The notes under the pieces were generated by a model. The model was not told where the DNA came from and did not search any database. It saw only the letters and a program-made list of their open reading frames with translations. Source: Mucilaginibacter sp. KACC 22773 (GTDB lineage Bacteria; Bacteroidota; Bacteroidia; Sphingobacteriales; Sphingobacteriaceae). From it: DNA of 64,000 nucleotides. The position numbers were made by a program, and so were the translations under genes. The number at the start of each line of letters is the position of its first letter. The first letter of the stretch is position 1. The stretch spans positions 5,952,001 through 6,016,000 of the forward strand of contig NZ_CP117883.1 in NCBI RefSeq assembly GCF_028736215.1. Reading direction: 5' to 3'. Below, piece after piece: positions 17,195-24,989 of this stretch.

Positions 17195-18205
17195 ATGGAA
17201 AATATAAAAAAAATAAAATTAGGCAGCCAGGGGCTTGCAGTTCCTGCCATTGGGCTAGGAACAATGGGCATGACCAAGAATGGCGAGTTTGAAGTTTACG
17301 GGTCGGCTAATGAAGCAGAATCCATCGCGACCATCCACCGTTCATTAGAGCTGGGCAGTAACCTGTTAGACACGGCAGATATCTACGGGCCTTTCGATAA
17401 CGAAAGGCTGATTGCCAAAGCGATTAAAGGGAACAGGGATGCCTACATTATCGCCTCTAAGTTCGGTTACGAAATAACGGATGAGGGCACGATGACCTGG
17501 GCATACAATGGAACAAAAGCCTATGTGAAAAATGCCATTGAGCGTTCACTTAAGAATTTAGGTACCGACTTCATTGATCTCTATTACCTGCACCGCCTTG
17601 ATCCGAACACGCCCATAGAAGAAACAGTTAGCGCTATGGCTGAACTAGTTCAGGAAGGAAAAATAGGATACATCGGACTTTCAGAAGTTTCTTCCTCAAC
17701 TATCCGGAGAGCACATGCTGTACACCCTATCACCGCTATTGAAACGGAGTATTCCTTATTTGAACGTTCTGTGGAAGAAGCAGGCATTTTAGATACTTTG
17801 AAAGAATTAGGTATTGGGTTTGTTGCTTATTCTCCCTTGAGCCGTGGTTTTCTTACCGGTAATATCAAAGGTGCTGATGACTTTAATGAAAATGATTTTA
17901 GGAAATTGTTTCCGAAGTTCCAGGGTGAACAATTTGATAAGAATTTAGCCTTGGTCAGGGAAATTTCGAAACTAGCGGAAGAAAAACAGATCAGTATATC
18001 ACAATTAGCCATAGCATGGGTTATAGCAAAGGGGCATATTCCTATCCCGGGCACAAAAAGGATTAAGTACCTGGAACAGAATATAGCTGCCGCATCCATC
18101 GAATTAACAGCATTGGAAATGGACAGACTGGAAGCAATTGTTCCCTTGGGGACTAAAACGGGCGACCGCTACGATGCATTCAGCATGCAGGCGATAGATC
18201 AATAA
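17195..18205 (+). CDS. aldo-keto reductase
   Basis: A 336-residue NADPH-dependent aldo-keto reductase of the family that includes bacterial YhdN and AKR13-type enzymes. The active-site residues are Asp and Tyr in LLDTADIYGPFDNE (about residues 57-70), Lys in IIASKFGY (about 88) and His in DLYYLHRLD (about 130). A late HIPIPGTKRIKYLEQN segment is the usual NADP-binding loop. It is divergent from the SDR at 16155 and is followed by a hairpin terminator and an AraC gene on the same strand. Confidence 0.93.
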   Translation: MENIKKIKLGSQGLAVPAIGLGTMGMTKNGEFEVYGSANEAESIATIHRSLELGSNLLDTADIYGPFDNERLIAKAIKGNRDAYIIASKFGYEITDEGTMTWAYNGTKAYVKNAIERSLKNLGTDFIDLYYLHRLDPNTPIEETVSAMAELVQEGKIGYIGLSEVSSSTIRRAHAVHPITAIETEYSLFERSVEEAGILDTLKELGIGFVAYSPLSRGFLTGNIKGADDFNENDFRKLFPKFQGEQFDKNLALVREISKLAEEKQISISQLAIAWVIAKGHIPIPGTKRIKYLEQNIAAASIELTALEMDRLEAIVPLGTKTGDRYDAFSMQAIDQ

Positions 18206-18212
18206 ATACTAC

Positions 18213-18245
18213 AGGCCGGGAATGTATAATTGATATTTCCGGCCT
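18213..18245 (+). terminator. hairpin between the aldo-keto reductase and the AraC gene
   Basis: AGGCCGGGAAT (18213-18223) pairs with ATTTCCGGCCT (18235-18245), 11 bp with one G-U pair and an 11-nt loop. There is no strong U tract, so it may be a partial terminator that lets some transcription into the AraC gene. Confidence 0.5.
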
Positions 18246-18259
18246 TATAAACTAATGAA

Positions 18260-19168
18260 ATGAAAAAAGAAACAGGGCCGTACGTGATCAATTCTATCTC
18301 TGAACAGCATCGGCTACTTTCATTGCCGAAGCCCCAGCATCCACTGATCAGTGTATTCCGGTACGAAGACATTAAATATAATACTGAAGAACTGTCAAAT
18401 GCGTTTATCATGAATTTCTTTTGCGTCGCCCTCAAAAGAAATTTTAAAGGGAAGTTGAAATATGGCCAGAACTATTATGATTTTGATGAGGGTGTCATGT
18501 CTTTTATTTCGCCCAATCAATTATTATCCGCAACAACCGATGATAGTCCGACAGAGGGCTATTGTCTCCTATTTCATCCATCATTTATTGCTCATTATCC
18601 TTTGGGTAAAACCATAAAAAATTTCGGGTTTTTCTCGTATGCATTTAACGAAGCGCTGCATCTTTCCGAAAAAGAAGAAGACATGGTTATCGGTATTTTT
18701 AAAAGTATAGCACAGGAATATGCGCATTCGATTGACACGTTCAGTCAGGATGTGATGGTATCACACATCGAATTGTTACTTAATTACTGTAACCGATTTT
18801 ATGCAAGGCAATTTATTACCCGAAAGAGCGAAAACATCGATATCCTTTCAAAAATGGAAACTCTTTTAATGACTTATTACAGGGAAGGAGAAATAAAAAC
18901 TCTTCCAACTGTGCAATATGTGGCAGGAAGCTTGAATGTGTCCGCAGATTATTTGAGCGATATGCTACGAAACCTGACCGGTCAAACAACACAGCAACAC
19001 ATTCATGAATTTATCATCAACAGGGCAAAAGAAAAACTGAGTACTACCAAATTACCGGTAAGCGAAATAGCTTATCAATTAGGTTTTGAATATCCCCAAT
19101 CATTCAACAAGCTTTTCAAGAATAAAACCAACCTCTCACCATTAGTCTTTCGGAATTCCTTTAATTAA
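18260..19168 (+). CDS. AraC-family transcriptional regulator
   Basis: A 302-residue regulator with a cupin-like N-terminal sensing region and a C-terminal AraC DNA-binding domain (about 200-300). The second helix-turn-helix reads LPVSEIAYQLGFEYPQSFNKLFKNKTNLSPLVFR, the typical AraC signature. It follows the aldo-keto reductase at 17195-18205 on the same strand, separated by a hairpin. Control of the reductases in this block is likely but inferred from position. Confidence 0.92.
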   Translation: MKKETGPYVINSISEQHRLLSLPKPQHPLISVFRYEDIKYNTEELSNAFIMNFFCVALKRNFKGKLKYGQNYYDFDEGVMSFISPNQLLSATTDDSPTEGYCLLFHPSFIAHYPLGKTIKNFGFFSYAFNEALHLSEKEEDMVIGIFKSIAQEYAHSIDTFSQDVMVSHIELLLNYCNRFYARQFITRKSENIDILSKMETLLMTYYREGEIKTLPTVQYVAGSLNVSADYLSDMLRNLTGQTTQQHIHEFIINRAKEKLSTTKLPVSEIAYQLGFEYPQSFNKLFKNKTNLSPLVFRNSFN

Positions 19169-19253
19169 ATACATTATAAGTTGCATCAATGCTTCAGATC
19201 CGATAAGTAACCTTTGAGTTATTTAGTAATATCCTTTAATAAAACACCCTCTT

Positions 19254-19820
19254 TCACACAATTGTCAAGTAGCTTTTTGGCGTATTCCACAAAACATTAG
19301 ATCCTGCTTTAATGATGCTTTTTTTCTCAATGACTTTATGGTAAGGCACGTTAAACTCTTTCCAGGTACCTCCTTTATTCGACCTATTCTGTAAAAGTGG
19401 TTCAAATCGATCCATTGCCCGGGCGAACTTTGACTCAGCGCTTTCGCCTGCTTCAAATTCTTCCCAAATCTGAATAAGTTCTTGAGCCTGATTCTCTGGC
19501 AGAATGCCAAAGATTCGTTTAGCCGCTGCTAGTTCCGCTACAGTATTTGTGTGGCTTGTTGTCGTTTCATATAAGAAAATATCACCGGCATCGATCTCCA
19601 CCAGATCATGGATCAACAACATCTTTATAACCTTTAAAAGATCAATATCTTCATTGCGGTGCCCTGATAATATCAAAGCCATTAACGCAAGGTGCCAGCT
19701 ATGCTCCGCGTCATTTTCTGCACGATCACTATTGAAAAGGCGTGTCTTACGTTGTATGTATTTTACCTTATCAATTTCGTGTATGAAATCTATTTGTTTT
19801 TGAAGTTGCTCAAAGTCCAT
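19254..19820 (-). CDS. HD-domain phosphohydrolase (YfbR/HDDC2-like 5'-nucleotidase)
   Basis: A 188-residue cytoplasmic protein of the HD superfamily. Metal ligands are visible as His in DAEHSWHLAL (about residue 40), His-Asp in LLIHDLVEIDAGD (about 69-70) and a later Asp in AMDRFEP (about 137). The family hydrolyses deoxynucleoside 5'-monophosphates or related nucleotides. It is a housekeeping-like gene among redox genes. A minus-strand -7 box lies at 19847-19840, 20 bp ahead of the start codon. Confidence 0.88.
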   Translation of the reverse strand: MDFEQLQKQIDFIHEIDKVKYIQRKTRLFNSDRAENDAEHSWHLALMALILSGHRNEDIDLLKVIKMLLIHDLVEIDAGDIFLYETTTSHTNTVAELAAAKRIFGILPENQAQELIQIWEEFEAGESAESKFARAMDRFEPLLQNRSNKGGTWKEFNVPYHKVIEKKSIIKAGSNVLWNTPKSYLTIV

Positions 19821-19839
19821 TTTCCATGTTTAAGCATTG

Positions 19840-19857
19840 CAAATGTAAACAAATGTA
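19840..19857 (-). promoter_or_regulatory. tandem -7 promoter boxes for the HD gene
   Basis: The minus strand has two copies of TACATTTG, 10 bp apart (19857-19850 and 19847-19840). Either fits TAnnTTTG; the proximal copy is 20 bp from the start codon. No convincing -33 element was recognised. Confidence 0.45.
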
Positions 19858-19910
19858 AATGCACCTATCTAATAACTGGCTTGCTCATGCTATATTTCAG
19901 ACAATACGGG

Positions 19911-20396
19911 TTATTTAATTCTCGACCATATTTTTTTTGTCGGTCCAAAAAGTTGATTGTCAGAGTACCACTTCATGGTTAATTTCTCCCCTTCAAATTT
20001 CATATCACATTTTAGCATTTCACCATCTTTTGCCAGATATAATTTACCGCCTGTATATGCTCCGTTTTTATAATTGATATCTGTAATAAATACCAAATTC
20101 AAAAGCGGCCGGTTCCGCAGTTTGGCATCTGGATTTTTGTTGTCCTTCGCCAGTGTTTTGCCATCTGATTCGTACATGTCGTTGCCCCAGCCTGCCAGCA
20201 TTTTTGCATAATACAAATTACCGGATTTGTAGATTTCCATTTCAGAATCCCTGGCTGCACTTCTCCATGCCCCAATTATTTTATCTGCATCTGATTCTGT
20301 TGGTTTGGAATTTTGAGTCTGTCCCATGGTACATGATGTTAATAGAATTAAGGAAATTGCGGTAAAAGCTCGTGTCAGGATATTTAAGTTTTTCAT
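19911..20396 (-). CDS. DUF2147-family secreted lipoprotein
   Basis: A 161-residue exported protein. The N-terminus has a hydrophobic stretch ending in a lipobox (ILLTSC, Cys about residue 22). The mature part shows the DUF2147 pattern, with an early GAW (IIGAWRSAARDSEMEIY), a central VFITDINYKNGAYTGGKLY and a final TKKIWSRIK. DUF2147 is a small beta-barrel of unknown function. It has the 37-bp upstream element shared with the SDR at 16155-16919, so the two are probably co-regulated. Confidence 0.85.
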   Translation of the reverse strand: MKNLNILTRAFTAISLILLTSCTMGQTQNSKPTESDADKIIGAWRSAARDSEMEIYKSGNLYYAKMLAGWGNDMYESDGKTLAKDNKNPDAKLRNRPLLNLVFITDINYKNGAYTGGKLYLAKDGEMLKCDMKFEGEKLTMKWYSDNQLFGPTKKIWSRIK

Positions 20397-20453
20397 TGTC
20401 TAATTGACTTTTAGGTCACATCTCAAAAATAGATCACGGCGCCGGAGTTTCAA

Positions 20454-20490
20454 TTGACAAAAACAATCCGATGTTTGAGAATTTCAATCA
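20454..20490. repeat. 37-bp upstream element, copy 2
   Basis: The second copy of the element at 16986-17022 (34 of 37 identical), 58 bp upstream of the DUF2147 start. About 100 bp further on, both regions also share a looser block (around 17106-17167 and 20560-20621) with GACAAGT-like and GGGACATTT words. The gap between the blocks is not conserved. Confidence 0.6.
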
Positions 20491-20770
20491 TTTTACAGCA
20501 TTTTCCGGTATTCATTCTTCCCTGGTGGTTAATAGTCAAAGTCGTTATGAATCTTGACTTGCCTTTTTCGGACAAGTCTTTCCAAATGCGAACGCTATTT
20601 ACAGGCCTTCCTCCGGGACATTTATAATTGATACACTTTTCGTATCCATTATTAGAAAGCCGTTTTACCTGCGTCTTAACACTGCAGCTCACCCAATTTC
20701 CAACATACTTTCTATAATATTTTCAAATGCTGTGGTCATCTGTTCAATTATAAACAGGCCAAAAAGCCTA

Positions 20771-20837
20771 TTTGCTATAATTTATAATGGCTTTCGTCGA
20801 AATATCAAAACCGGTGTCATTGCCGAGCATACTTTAG
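20771..20837 (+). promoter_or_regulatory. LytTR-type operator (two repeats) and -7 box for the thioredoxin-ApbE operon
   Basis: TTTGCTATA (20771-20779) and TTTCGTCGA (20792-20800) are 21 bp apart, and the second ends 30 bp before TACTTTAG (20830-20837), a one-mismatch -7 box. The spacer resembles the one before the kinase gene at 1275: both have TATAATTTATAA followed by a pyrimidine and GGCTTT. The gene start is at 20864. Confidence 0.68.
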
Positions 20838-20863
20838 ATTCAGCAGATACCAAATTTAATATC

Positions 20864-21307
20864 ATGAAATTATTGATCCTATTACTCGCGTTTCAACTAC
20901 CGGCTGTTGAATGGCTGGGCAACATCGACATTGCAAAAACGGAAGCCCAAAAATCTCATAAACTCATCCTGGTTAACTTCGCCGGCTCCGACTGGTGTAT
21001 CCCCTGTATCCGGCTTAGGAAGGAGATACTTGAATCCGAAAAATTCACTTCCTATGCGGCGGATAACCTGGTTCTGCTCCGTGCTGATTTTCCCAGGTTA
21101 AAAAAGAACCGGCTGAACAAAGAACAGACCAGGCTTAACGAGGCCCTGGCAGATAAATATAACCCCAATGGAGCGTTTCCGCTGACATTGCTGATTGATG
21201 CTGACGGAAAGGTTCTAAAAAAATGGGATGGTTTTCCCGACTTGTCACCGGAACAGTTCACAGCACAAATCTCAGCCATCAAGGATAGTCAAAGCAACAA
21301 ACACTAA
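20864..21307 (+). CDS. thioredoxin-family protein with DWCIPC active site
   Basis: A 147-residue thioredoxin-like protein. I use the ATG at 20864, which gives a hydrophobic leader (MKLLILLLAFQL) and places the start after the promoter; the frame extends upstream to 20732 but would cross the promoter. The redox motif DWCIPC has cysteines at 45 and 48, and the cis-Pro is in NGAFPLTLLID. It is probably exported or membrane-tethered and acts in the periplasm. It heads a four-gene set with DUF4266, DUF3570 and ApbE, where it may keep cysteines of the DUF4266 protein reduced (inference). Confidence 0.87.
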   Translation: MKLLILLLAFQLPAVEWLGNIDIAKTEAQKSHKLILVNFAGSDWCIPCIRLRKEILESEKFTSYAADNLVLLRADFPRLKKNRLNKEQTRLNEALADKYNPNGAFPLTLLIDADGKVLKKWDGFPDLSPEQFTAQISAIKDSQSNKH

Positions 21308-21317
21308 ACGATACATT

Positions 21318-21539
21318 ATGAAAAAACTCATCATCAAAGTCACTGCCGGCGGTTTGCTGGCGTTTTCCTGCGCTTCCTGTGCGAATGTTAAGGAGTATCA
21401 AAAAAACCGGATCAATGATACAGAAATGGCATTAAGCAACCGGAGGACAGAAAAAAACGAACTGAATTTTCAATCCTACCGCGAAGCCGGGTCTGGAGCA
21501 AATGCCGGAAAGACCGGTGGCGGCTGCGGCTGTAATTAA
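21318..21539 (+). CDS. DUF4266 small lipoprotein with Gly/Cys-rich C-terminus
   Basis: A 73-residue protein. The ATG at 21318 gives a lipoprotein-type leader with cysteines at 18 and 21 (FSCASCANVKEY), the second fitting the family pattern. The mature part has the DUF4266 features: NVKEYQK near the start, MAL in the middle, a FQSYREA segment and the terminal GGGCGCN. The last cysteines could bind metal or be redox partners of the upstream thioredoxin. The gene is 10 bp after the thioredoxin gene and 24 bp before DUF3570. The family's function is not established to my knowledge. Confidence 0.85.
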   Translation: MKKLIIKVTAGGLLAFSCASCANVKEYQKNRINDTEMALSNRRTEKNELNFQSYREAGSGANAGKTGGGCGCN

Positions 21540-21563
21540 CAGAATTAATTAAAAAGCAGAAAG

Positions 21564-22838
21564 ATGAAAAAAATCTATTTAACCGCTCTCGGCTTTGCTA
21601 TGCTTTGCCGGCCGGATGCCTTCGCCCAGGCCGGCAAGGATAACTTTAATTATAAAACGCCGTACACCATCGGTCAATCGCCTAAACAGGATACTTCTCA
21701 TTTCAATCCCCGAAAGTTCCATTTGGAGGAGATCGATTTTGTATCCAGCTATTACAGTCAGACCGGGATTCACTCTCCGGTTACCGGAGGTATCGGCAGC
21801 CAGGAAGTGACCGATATTTTGGGCGGCATCACCCTGAATTTTGTCCGCACAAATCGGAATGATAACAAAAATACGTTGACGCTCGGGCTGGGTATTGACT
21901 ATCATTCATCGGCATCCCAGGCATTCGTTTCTGCCACAGGGGCATCCCGCAAAACCGGCAGGAGAATATATCCGTCGATAGACTGGTCGGTTGAGAGCAA
22001 GAAAACAGGGAATGTATTTGGCGTGGGCGCTTATTTGTCTAATGAATATAATTACAAATCAGTAGGTGGAGATGTGCATTATGCACTTAAAACCGACAAC
22101 AGAAATGGCGAATTCAGTGTAAAATTACAAGGGTATTTCGACAGGGTGACCTTGATCTATCCTTCGGAATTTGTCCCGGCTGGTACTGTACCTCCCGAGG
22201 GAAGTGCGCCTGGAGCATTTGGTGACGCCAATAATTTTGGAACATCCCCACGAAGAACCTATACAGCTTCATTCGGCTACAGCCAGGTCATTAACCCAAG
22301 GCTACAGATCGCCTTTCTGGCTGACCTCGTTCGTCAAAATGGTTTGTTGAGCCTGCCTTTTCACCGCGTTTACCTTTCCAACGGACAGGTGGCCATGGAA
22401 AAGCTGCCCTCATCCAGGTTTAAGATACCGTTAGGTTTCCGGGCGAACTATTTTGCAGGCGACAATATCATTCTTCGTTCCTATTACCGCTATTTTTCGG
22501 ATAATTGGGGAACAAGGGCACATACCGCTAACCTGGAAGTGGTCTATAAATTTTCGCCGTTCTTTTCCATATCTCCATTTTACCGGTATTACACACAGAA
22601 TGCCTCGAAGTATTTTGCTCCATATGCCGCAGCTGCTCCTTCCCAGGAATTTTATACCAGTAATTACGATTATGCCAAGCTGAACAGTCATTTTGTGGGG
22701 GCCGGTTTAAGGATAGCACCTCCGAATGGTGTGCTTGGCTGGAAGGGTTTGCATGACCTGGAATTGAGGTACGGCCATTATTCCCAAAACACTGTACTGG
22801 TATCCGACGTGTTCTCAATCAATCTTGGATTTAAATAG
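21564..22838 (+). CDS. DUF3570 outer-membrane barrel protein, possible flavinylation target
   Basis: A 424-residue exported protein with a signal peptide ending near AFAQA (about residue 22) and a beta-barrel-like mature part that ends in a hydrophobic strand (SDVFSINLGFK). Residues 112-118 read DYHSSAS, which resembles the Dxx(S/T)GA(S/T) motif at which ApbE attaches FMN; DUF3570 proteins that I recall from Proteobacteria carry DSISGAS at this place. A second candidate, TGAS, is at 125-128 but lacks the Asp. An ApbE gene follows within 10 bp. Covalent flavin on this protein is therefore plausible but unproven. Confidence 0.85.
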   Translation: MKKIYLTALGFAMLCRPDAFAQAGKDNFNYKTPYTIGQSPKQDTSHFNPRKFHLEEIDFVSSYYSQTGIHSPVTGGIGSQEVTDILGGITLNFVRTNRNDNKNTLTLGLGIDYHSSASQAFVSATGASRKTGRRIYPSIDWSVESKKTGNVFGVGAYLSNEYNYKSVGGDVHYALKTDNRNGEFSVKLQGYFDRVTLIYPSEFVPAGTVPPEGSAPGAFGDANNFGTSPRRTYTASFGYSQVINPRLQIAFLADLVRQNGLLSLPFHRVYLSNGQVAMEKLPSSRFKIPLGFRANYFAGDNIILRSYYRYFSDNWGTRAHTANLEVVYKFSPFFSISPFYRYYTQNASKYFAPYAAAAPSQEFYTSNYDYAKLNSHFVGAGLRIAPPNGVLGWKGLHDLELRYGHYSQNTVLVSDVFSINLGFK

Positions 22839-22845
22839 AGTCATC

Positions 22846-23787
22846 ATGGCCGATCATCAGACCTTTAAGCAAGCCCTGAAACTGATGGGTAACCGATTTG
22901 AGCTAAGTGTCGTTGGCGATAACGAAAAACGGGCGCATGAGCAAATAAACGCGGGCGTAGACGAGATCAGGAGGATCGAAAAATTGCTGACCACGTTCAG
23001 CGATGACAGTGAGACCAATCGGGTGAATGACGCGGCGGGAATCTGTCCGGTGGAAGTAAGCCGCGAAACTTTTGATCTCGTCAAACGCTCGATCAGCATA
23101 TCAAATCTTACCCAGGGCGCTTTCGACATTACCTATGGGTCGATAGATAAGCGTTTATGGAATTTTGATCAGCAGATGACCACCTTGCCGGATGAGCAGA
23201 CCGCTAAAAAAATGGTTCGTCTCATCAACTTTCGGAACATTGTTTTAGATGATGGCCCGTGTACCATCTTTCTAAAAGAGCAGGGCATGCGCATTGGTTT
23301 TGGAGGTATTGGTAAGGGCTATGCGGCAGAACGTGCTAAACAAATTATGATAGCACAGGGTGTTACCAGCGGCGTGGTAAACGCTTCAGGTGATCTTACC
23401 GCGTGGGGCCTTCAACCAGATGGCAGAAAATGGACCATTGGCGTAGTGAATCCCGATTTCTCTGACCAGGTCTTTTCCTATTTAGATATTTCTGGCCTGG
23501 CCGTGGCCACCTCCGGTAATTATGAAAAGTTTATTACCATAGATGGAAAGAAATACTCCCATACAATAAATCCCCGCACCGGCCTGCCGGTGACGGGGAT
23601 TAAAAGTGTGACCATCATCACCTCCAATGCAGAACTCGCCGATGCTATGGCCACTCCGGTTACGATTATGGGGGTTTATGCCGGGTTGGATATGGTTAAC
23701 CAAATGAAAGATATCGCAGCAATCATCATCGATGATAATGATTACTTATATACTTCCAATAACATACGCATCAGTAAACCCTTATAG
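22846..23787 (+). CDS. apbE: FAD:protein FMN transferase (ApbE)
   Basis: A 313-residue ApbE-family enzyme that transfers FMN from FAD to Ser/Thr of target proteins, using Mg. Visible signatures are FDITYGSIDKRLWNF, GFGGIGKGYAAERAK (about residues 152-166), VVNASGDLTAWG (about 180-191), and HTINPRTGLPV (about 237-247). The start at 22846 lies 7 bp after the DUF3570 stop. No signal peptide or lipobox is seen, which is odd for a family that often works in the periplasm. The nearby DUF3570 protein is the likely substrate. Confidence 0.93.
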   Translation: MADHQTFKQALKLMGNRFELSVVGDNEKRAHEQINAGVDEIRRIEKLLTTFSDDSETNRVNDAAGICPVEVSRETFDLVKRSISISNLTQGAFDITYGSIDKRLWNFDQQMTTLPDEQTAKKMVRLINFRNIVLDDGPCTIFLKEQGMRIGFGGIGKGYAAERAKQIMIAQGVTSGVVNASGDLTAWGLQPDGRKWTIGVVNPDFSDQVFSYLDISGLAVATSGNYEKFITIDGKKYSHTINPRTGLPVTGIKSVTIITSNAELADAMATPVTIMGVYAGLDMVNQMKDIAAIIIDDNDYLYTSNNIRISKPL

Positions 23788-23965
23788 CGGATCTAGTACC
23801 TGAGGGCGTTTCCCGCCACAAACGGAAAGGCCCGCAGGCTTATCCAACCACATTATCATTGACACCGCTGATGTGGAGATTTCACGGTCAGGCAAAAAGG
23901 CACATAGCTCAGCACCGCACAATTGAATAGGCGATAACAGTTTTAAATTTAATTGATGACTTGTT

Positions 23966-24082
23966 ATGAATGACTTGTTGGAATTGACGATTTACTACAC
24001 TTTAGAAGCGGGTATCATCATGGGCATAGCATTGTACATTGAGGTCCGAAAGGAAAGAAAAAGCAAACGTCGCCTTCCCTGA
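23966..24082 (+). CDS. possible tiny membrane protein, 38 aa
   Basis: An ATG frame of 38 codons encodes a protein with one hydrophobic stretch (about residues 8-26) followed by a strongly basic tail (VRKERKSKRRLP). This layout is typical of single-pass micropeptides with the tail inside. There is no family evidence and no clear ribosome-binding site, so it could be chance. Confidence 0.25.
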   Translation: MNDLLELTIYYTLEAGIIMGIALYIEVRKERKSKRRLP

Positions 24083-24170
24083 AGTAAAATGTTGTGATTC
24101 TTGAAAAATTGTATGACAAAGCTGTTGGCTGAATTTTGTCAAGCCGAACGTCAAGCTACGGCAATTTGTG

Positions 24171-24215
24171 CCTGCTTTATCCTGGCGAGATACATAGTAT
24201 TTCAGGATAAGCAGG
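24171..24215. terminator. inverted repeat, probable terminator
   Basis: CCTGCTTTATCCTG (24171-24184) pairs with CAGGATAAGCAGG (24203-24215) with one bulged T. The loop is 18 nt, and a T-rich stretch follows on the plus strand. It lies between the ApbE operon and the convergent small membrane-protein gene, so it could end either transcript. Confidence 0.45.
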
Positions 24216-24275
24216 ACTTTATATTTTTTAACATTACTCGTGAAAAATTTAATAGATCGTCCTTTAGCAATTAGT

Positions 24276-24695
24276 TTACACGGCCCGGTCAAACTGAGGC
24301 TTTCCATCACGTGCATAAAGACGTTTTAACCAGACATTGAGCAAAAAAAGCAGTATGCCGGAAATCAAGCTGACCAAATCAGGCATGAGCAGACCCAGCA
24401 GAATATAAGCACCCAGGACAACGATCATGATGGTATTAACCCAGCGGACGTAACTGTTTGAAAGAAGTGGCAACGCGGCACAAAACATAATTACGCCAAA
24501 CAAGTGCAAAAAATAATGGGCGGTTGTAATTCTGGTATTGCTAAAGAAGGAAAAGCTGTCAAACAGGTTCCGTTGAGTACCCTGGTTCAGTATTGCTATT
24601 GCAGTTGCCATAATTAACGTCCCCAGTATCAGCCTTACAGCTGTGCATTTCCGCCGGTTGAATATCAAGACTTTTTCCATGTTGTTTGTTTTCAA
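24276..24695 (-). CDS. four-helix membrane protein of unknown family
   Basis: A 139-residue protein with about four hydrophobic segments (residues 20-38, 60-78, 83-101 and 104-122) and a basic N-terminus, so the ends are probably cytoplasmic. I do not recognise a family; the size and helix count are like DoxX or DUF-type quinone-linked membrane proteins, but no signature is seen. Its promoter has the 21-bp-spaced LytTR repeats in the same geometry as the flavoreductase gene, which ties it to the regulon. It is divergent from the second LytTR gene. Confidence 0.75.
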   Translation of the reverse strand: MKTNNMEKVLIFNRRKCTAVRLILGTLIMATAIAILNQGTQRNLFDSFSFFSNTRITTAHYFLHLFGVIMFCAALPLLSNSYVRWVNTIMIVVLGAYILLGLLMPDLVSLISGILLFLLNVWLKRLYARDGKPQFDRAV

Positions 24696-24703
24696 CTATG
24701 GCA

Positions 24704-24791
24704 CGAAAGTAACCCGATGACAGATAGAGATCATTTTGATTATACCAAATGCCCGATTAATTATACGAATTAACCTGTAACCTATAGGAGA
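24704..24791 (-). promoter_or_regulatory. LytTR-type operator (two to three repeats) and -7 box for the small membrane-protein gene
   Basis: On the minus strand: TCTCCTATA (24791-24783, weak), ATTCGTATA (24770-24762) and TTTGGTATA (24749-24741), each 21 bp apart. The last ends 30 bp before TACTTTCG (24711-24704), a near-match to the -7 box. The geometry matches the flavoreductase promoter. Confidence 0.7.
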
Positions 24792-24868
24792 TCATTTTTA
24801 AACCGCTGTGGCCTGTATGACATTATTTTTTATATATCAGCTCCGCTAGCTTAGCTTTTAGGAATTGT

Positions 24869-24956
24869 GTTTGTATAAGGCAAAGGGTGCTTGCTATAGT
24901 TATTGGGTAGTTTCGTATAATTCCTGACCCTGCTGTTCTATTCTGCTATAAATTAG
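24869..24956 (+). promoter_or_regulatory. LytTR-type operator (three repeats) and -7 box for the second LytTR gene
   Basis: GTTTGTATA (24869-24877), CTTGCTATA (24890-24898) and TTTCGTATA (24911-24919) are spaced by exactly 21 bp. The last ends 30 bp before TAAATTAG (24949-24956), a one-mismatch -7 box. An additional TCTGCTATA (24942-24950) overlaps the -7 box at a three-turn distance and might be a repressor position. Confidence 0.7.
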
Positions 24957-24989
24957 AGCGTAACGCCTAAAAACACAAATCATCAGATT

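Larger units (their letters stand above)
23788..24275. other. intergenic region with a tiny ORF and a long hairpin
   Basis: This 488-bp stretch has no firm gene. It holds a possible 38-codon plus-strand frame (23966-24082) and a stable inverted repeat (24171-24215), both listed separately. A 104-codon minus-strand frame (24002-24316) overlaps these and has no protein-like features. Confidence 0.4.

Noticed and set aside
20638..20646. TTTCGTATC, a further match to the LytTR box
   Set aside because: It is 133 bp from the nearest real box, not in the 21-bp register, and has no -7 box 30 bp downstream.
20450..20692. 80-codon minus-strand frame upstream of the DUF2147 gene
   Set aside because: It covers the 37-bp regulatory element and has an implausible composition; the region is better explained as a promoter region.
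24002..24316. 104-codon minus-strand frame downstream of ApbE
   Set aside because: It overlaps the membrane-protein gene end and the 24171-24215 hairpin and has no protein-like motif.
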